From Solenopsis invicta (taxonomy: Eukaryota; Arthropoda; Insecta; Hymenoptera; Formicidae), in the NCBI RefSeq assembly GCF_016802725.1, contig NC_052666.1, positions 25,697,497 through 25,761,496 on the forward strand: 64,000 nucleotides of DNA. Reading direction: 5' to 3'. Position numbers and translations under genes: made by a program. Below are positions 62,083 to 64,000 of the stretch, one piece after another. How positions within the stretch are numbered: position 1 is the stretch's first letter; the number at the start of each line of letters is the position of its first letter. The notes under the pieces are model-generated. The model saw only the letters and a list, made by a program, of their open reading frames with translations, was not told the origin of the DNA and did no database searches.

Positions 62083-64000
62083 GTAAGTAATAACAGAAAC
62101 ACGCTTGTATATCCCACGGTTGTTTAAGGTACCGTAACACCGGTCGATCGTTGCCGACTCTCGAGGGCCGGTGAACCCTCGCGCGAGCGTTTAGGCAGGT
62201 CCCCAAAGAGCGAATACGAAGAAAAAGAAAAAGGAGAAGGACGAGATGGCAGAGGAGGAGGAAAAGGACGATGAAGAAGGAGACGAGCTTGAGAGTCCGA
62301 TTCTCGTGACGACTTTCGTTCCTTTTTTGCGAAATGCCACCTGCTCGCATGAAATATCGTTTACCGGCCCGAAGTGTTTCCCGACAATATTTAACGGGGT
62401 AAAGGGAGGAAGAAAAAAAGCGAAAAAAAAGAGAATCTGAAAGAATTGCGCGCGTGTCGCGATATCGCGCGATAAGCACCGCTCCGAGGAATCCTCTTAC
62501 ATGCCGCGCCGAGTTAAAAGTCACCTCTGAACGTGAGCGCGAATGCACGTTCTGGCTTTAGATGAAAATGCGTGATACAGGTTGAAATGAAGTTTCGAAT
62601 TACTCCGAAAGAGGAGTAATTCTCATCTGTCTCAACAATGCAACAGAATATAATGCAGACAATATAAAATTTTTTTTTTTGGAGTAGTTAAAAAAAAGGA
62701 AATCGAACAAGAAAGAGTAAAAGTTATAAGAATAAAAAATTGTGAAATTTAATTTTTTATCTCGCTAATAAGCTTCTTTATATTATTTTCTTTTATTTTG
62801 GAAATTTAAAAAGAATCGCTGAAGTACTAAAATAGATCAAAATTTTTTAAATAGAAGAATTACGTTGCATGTTATATACTACTTAGGTGAATATACGGAC
62901 GTCCAGGTTCGAATTATATTAATACCTCGCCAAGATATTATTTTTTACAATGAATTCTTTACAAGGTTTACTATACTCGTGCATTCAGAGAAAAAATTAT
63001 TAAATTTTAATAATATTTGTTTGAATACTTGCAATGAAATATTTAGTAAATATAAATAAATATTCGTTTAGTACAAGAATTACTAATGTAATTTAACTCT
63101 TATTTTTTTTATTCAATAAATATTTATGTAAGTAAACATTTCATTCCAAGTATTCAAATAAATCTTTTTCTCAGTGCATCAGTATTATTCAATTGCTCGT
63201 TAATTTAATTCGTAATATTACGTAACGTTCTGGCTTCAGTTAAGAACCACGTTTCAAGACCAACGAATATGCGACGCTCAATTCACGTAAGTTGGGAGAG
63301 TGTAAAATTTCACCCTAAAGTTAATATTAAACACAAAATCCGCTACAAACCAATATTGGCTTTCTCTTTCTTATGTTTGACGTTTATATATTCACTTGAA
63401 ACAAGATATTTTACATTTCAATATTTCGTGGTTAAATAAATTTTCTTAAGTTTCTATTGTTTGTTCATTATCTTTTACTTCATAATAAAATTGAAATAGT
63501 TTCCTTGGTTTATTTGGTAATCAATGACAAGCGAATTTATTTTAAAATATGTTCATAGAAAACAAGTTTTGTTCTAAACTATGTTTATAGAAAAATGAGT
63601 TACATCTATATATCCATGAAATATGTGTTTTAATCTTACTATAAAATAAATATCTTATTTCAAATAAAAGTATGCATAAATTTAATACTGCTTACTTTTT
63701 TTTTTTTTATTACAAAATTATTTATTTCAAATAGTACTTTGTATAGATACATTTTATAAATATTTCTATTAAATCTATTTCAATTTTTCCCCATCACTGT
63801 GCAAATATTCACTGAGGATTGTAGTGAGGAAGTAAACTTTTTCAAGTCAGAAAGAAAGTTTTAATTAAATTAAAAATACAAAGCCACATATTCATCCCAA
63901 AAAAGGGCAAATGGCGGATTTGCAATCTAGAAAGAATAGAGGGTCGTTGTACCTTTTAAATTACAACTGTGTGCGATATGGGAAGCACGATATGAAAATG
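62083..64000 (+). other. vkg: viking intron 5 (start; next exon beyond window)
   Basis: No Gly-X-Y exon appears between the exon 5 donor and the window end. The first 450 bp are GC-richer with a purine tract (62220-62290). A fold-back repeat lies at about 62980-63178. The rest is AT-rich with nothing recognised. Confidence 0.7.
62980..63178. mobile_element. Hairpin MITE, family A copy 2
   Basis: The copy is similar to 28088-28288 over its full length of about 200 bp, in the same orientation: CAGAGAAAAAATTATTAAATT at the start (first 20 shared with few changes), ATTACTAATGTAATTTAAC in the middle and TTTTTCTCAGTG at the end. TGCA flanks both sides. Confidence 0.72.

Overview
The window is animal, most likely insect, DNA: AT-rich introns full of microsatellites and small hairpin repeats, GT-AG introns of widely varying length, and only two genes. 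Both encode basement-membrane collagen IV chains and lie head to head. The gene order matches the Drosophila Col4a1 (Cg25C)/viking pair. The repeat content and CpG-rich islands suggest a hymenopteran, possibly an ant, but that taxonomic guess is inference.

Minus strand, 15580 to 1: the N-terminal part of collagen IV alpha-1 (Col4a1), 14 coding exons giving about 822 residues before the gene leaves the window at base 1. Exons 1 and 2 together encode a 21-residue signal peptide. Exons 3 to 5 encode about 230 residues of low-complexity, Tyr/Gly/Ser/Arg/Asp-rich sequence ahead of the 7S cysteine motif. Exons 6 to 14 are Gly-X-Y repeats with interruptions, several at the same places as in Drosophila Col4a1. 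The open reading frame was rebuilt by hand from splice sites, and all phases agree.

Middle, about 15.6 to 17.1 kb: a GC-rich, TATA-less stretch between the two start codons (1521 bp), with long homopurine and GAGA-type tracts. It is the probable shared bidirectional promoter plus the two 5' UTRs.

Plus strand, 17102 to 62082: the start of the partner chain (viking / collagen IV alpha-2-like), five coding exons and 221 residues. They cover the signal peptide, a short Cys-rich 7S start and the first Gly-X-Y blocks. The gene is stretched by introns of 27 kb and 16 kb and continues beyond the right edge. The two chains are expected to be co-expressed and assembled into one heterotrimer.

Most of the remaining sequence is intron. 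It holds at least ten fold-back (MITE-like) repeats in two or more families, two abutting long palindromes, tandem duplications, long microsatellites, GC-rich islands, and a cluster of perfect TGACGTCA (CRE) octamers in viking intron 2. I found no convincing nested protein gene, tRNA, rRNA or CRISPR array. No clearly new biological system was found. The best leads are the expanded N-terminal domain of Col4a1 with a frame-neutral, possibly skippable exon, and the duplicated CRE block.
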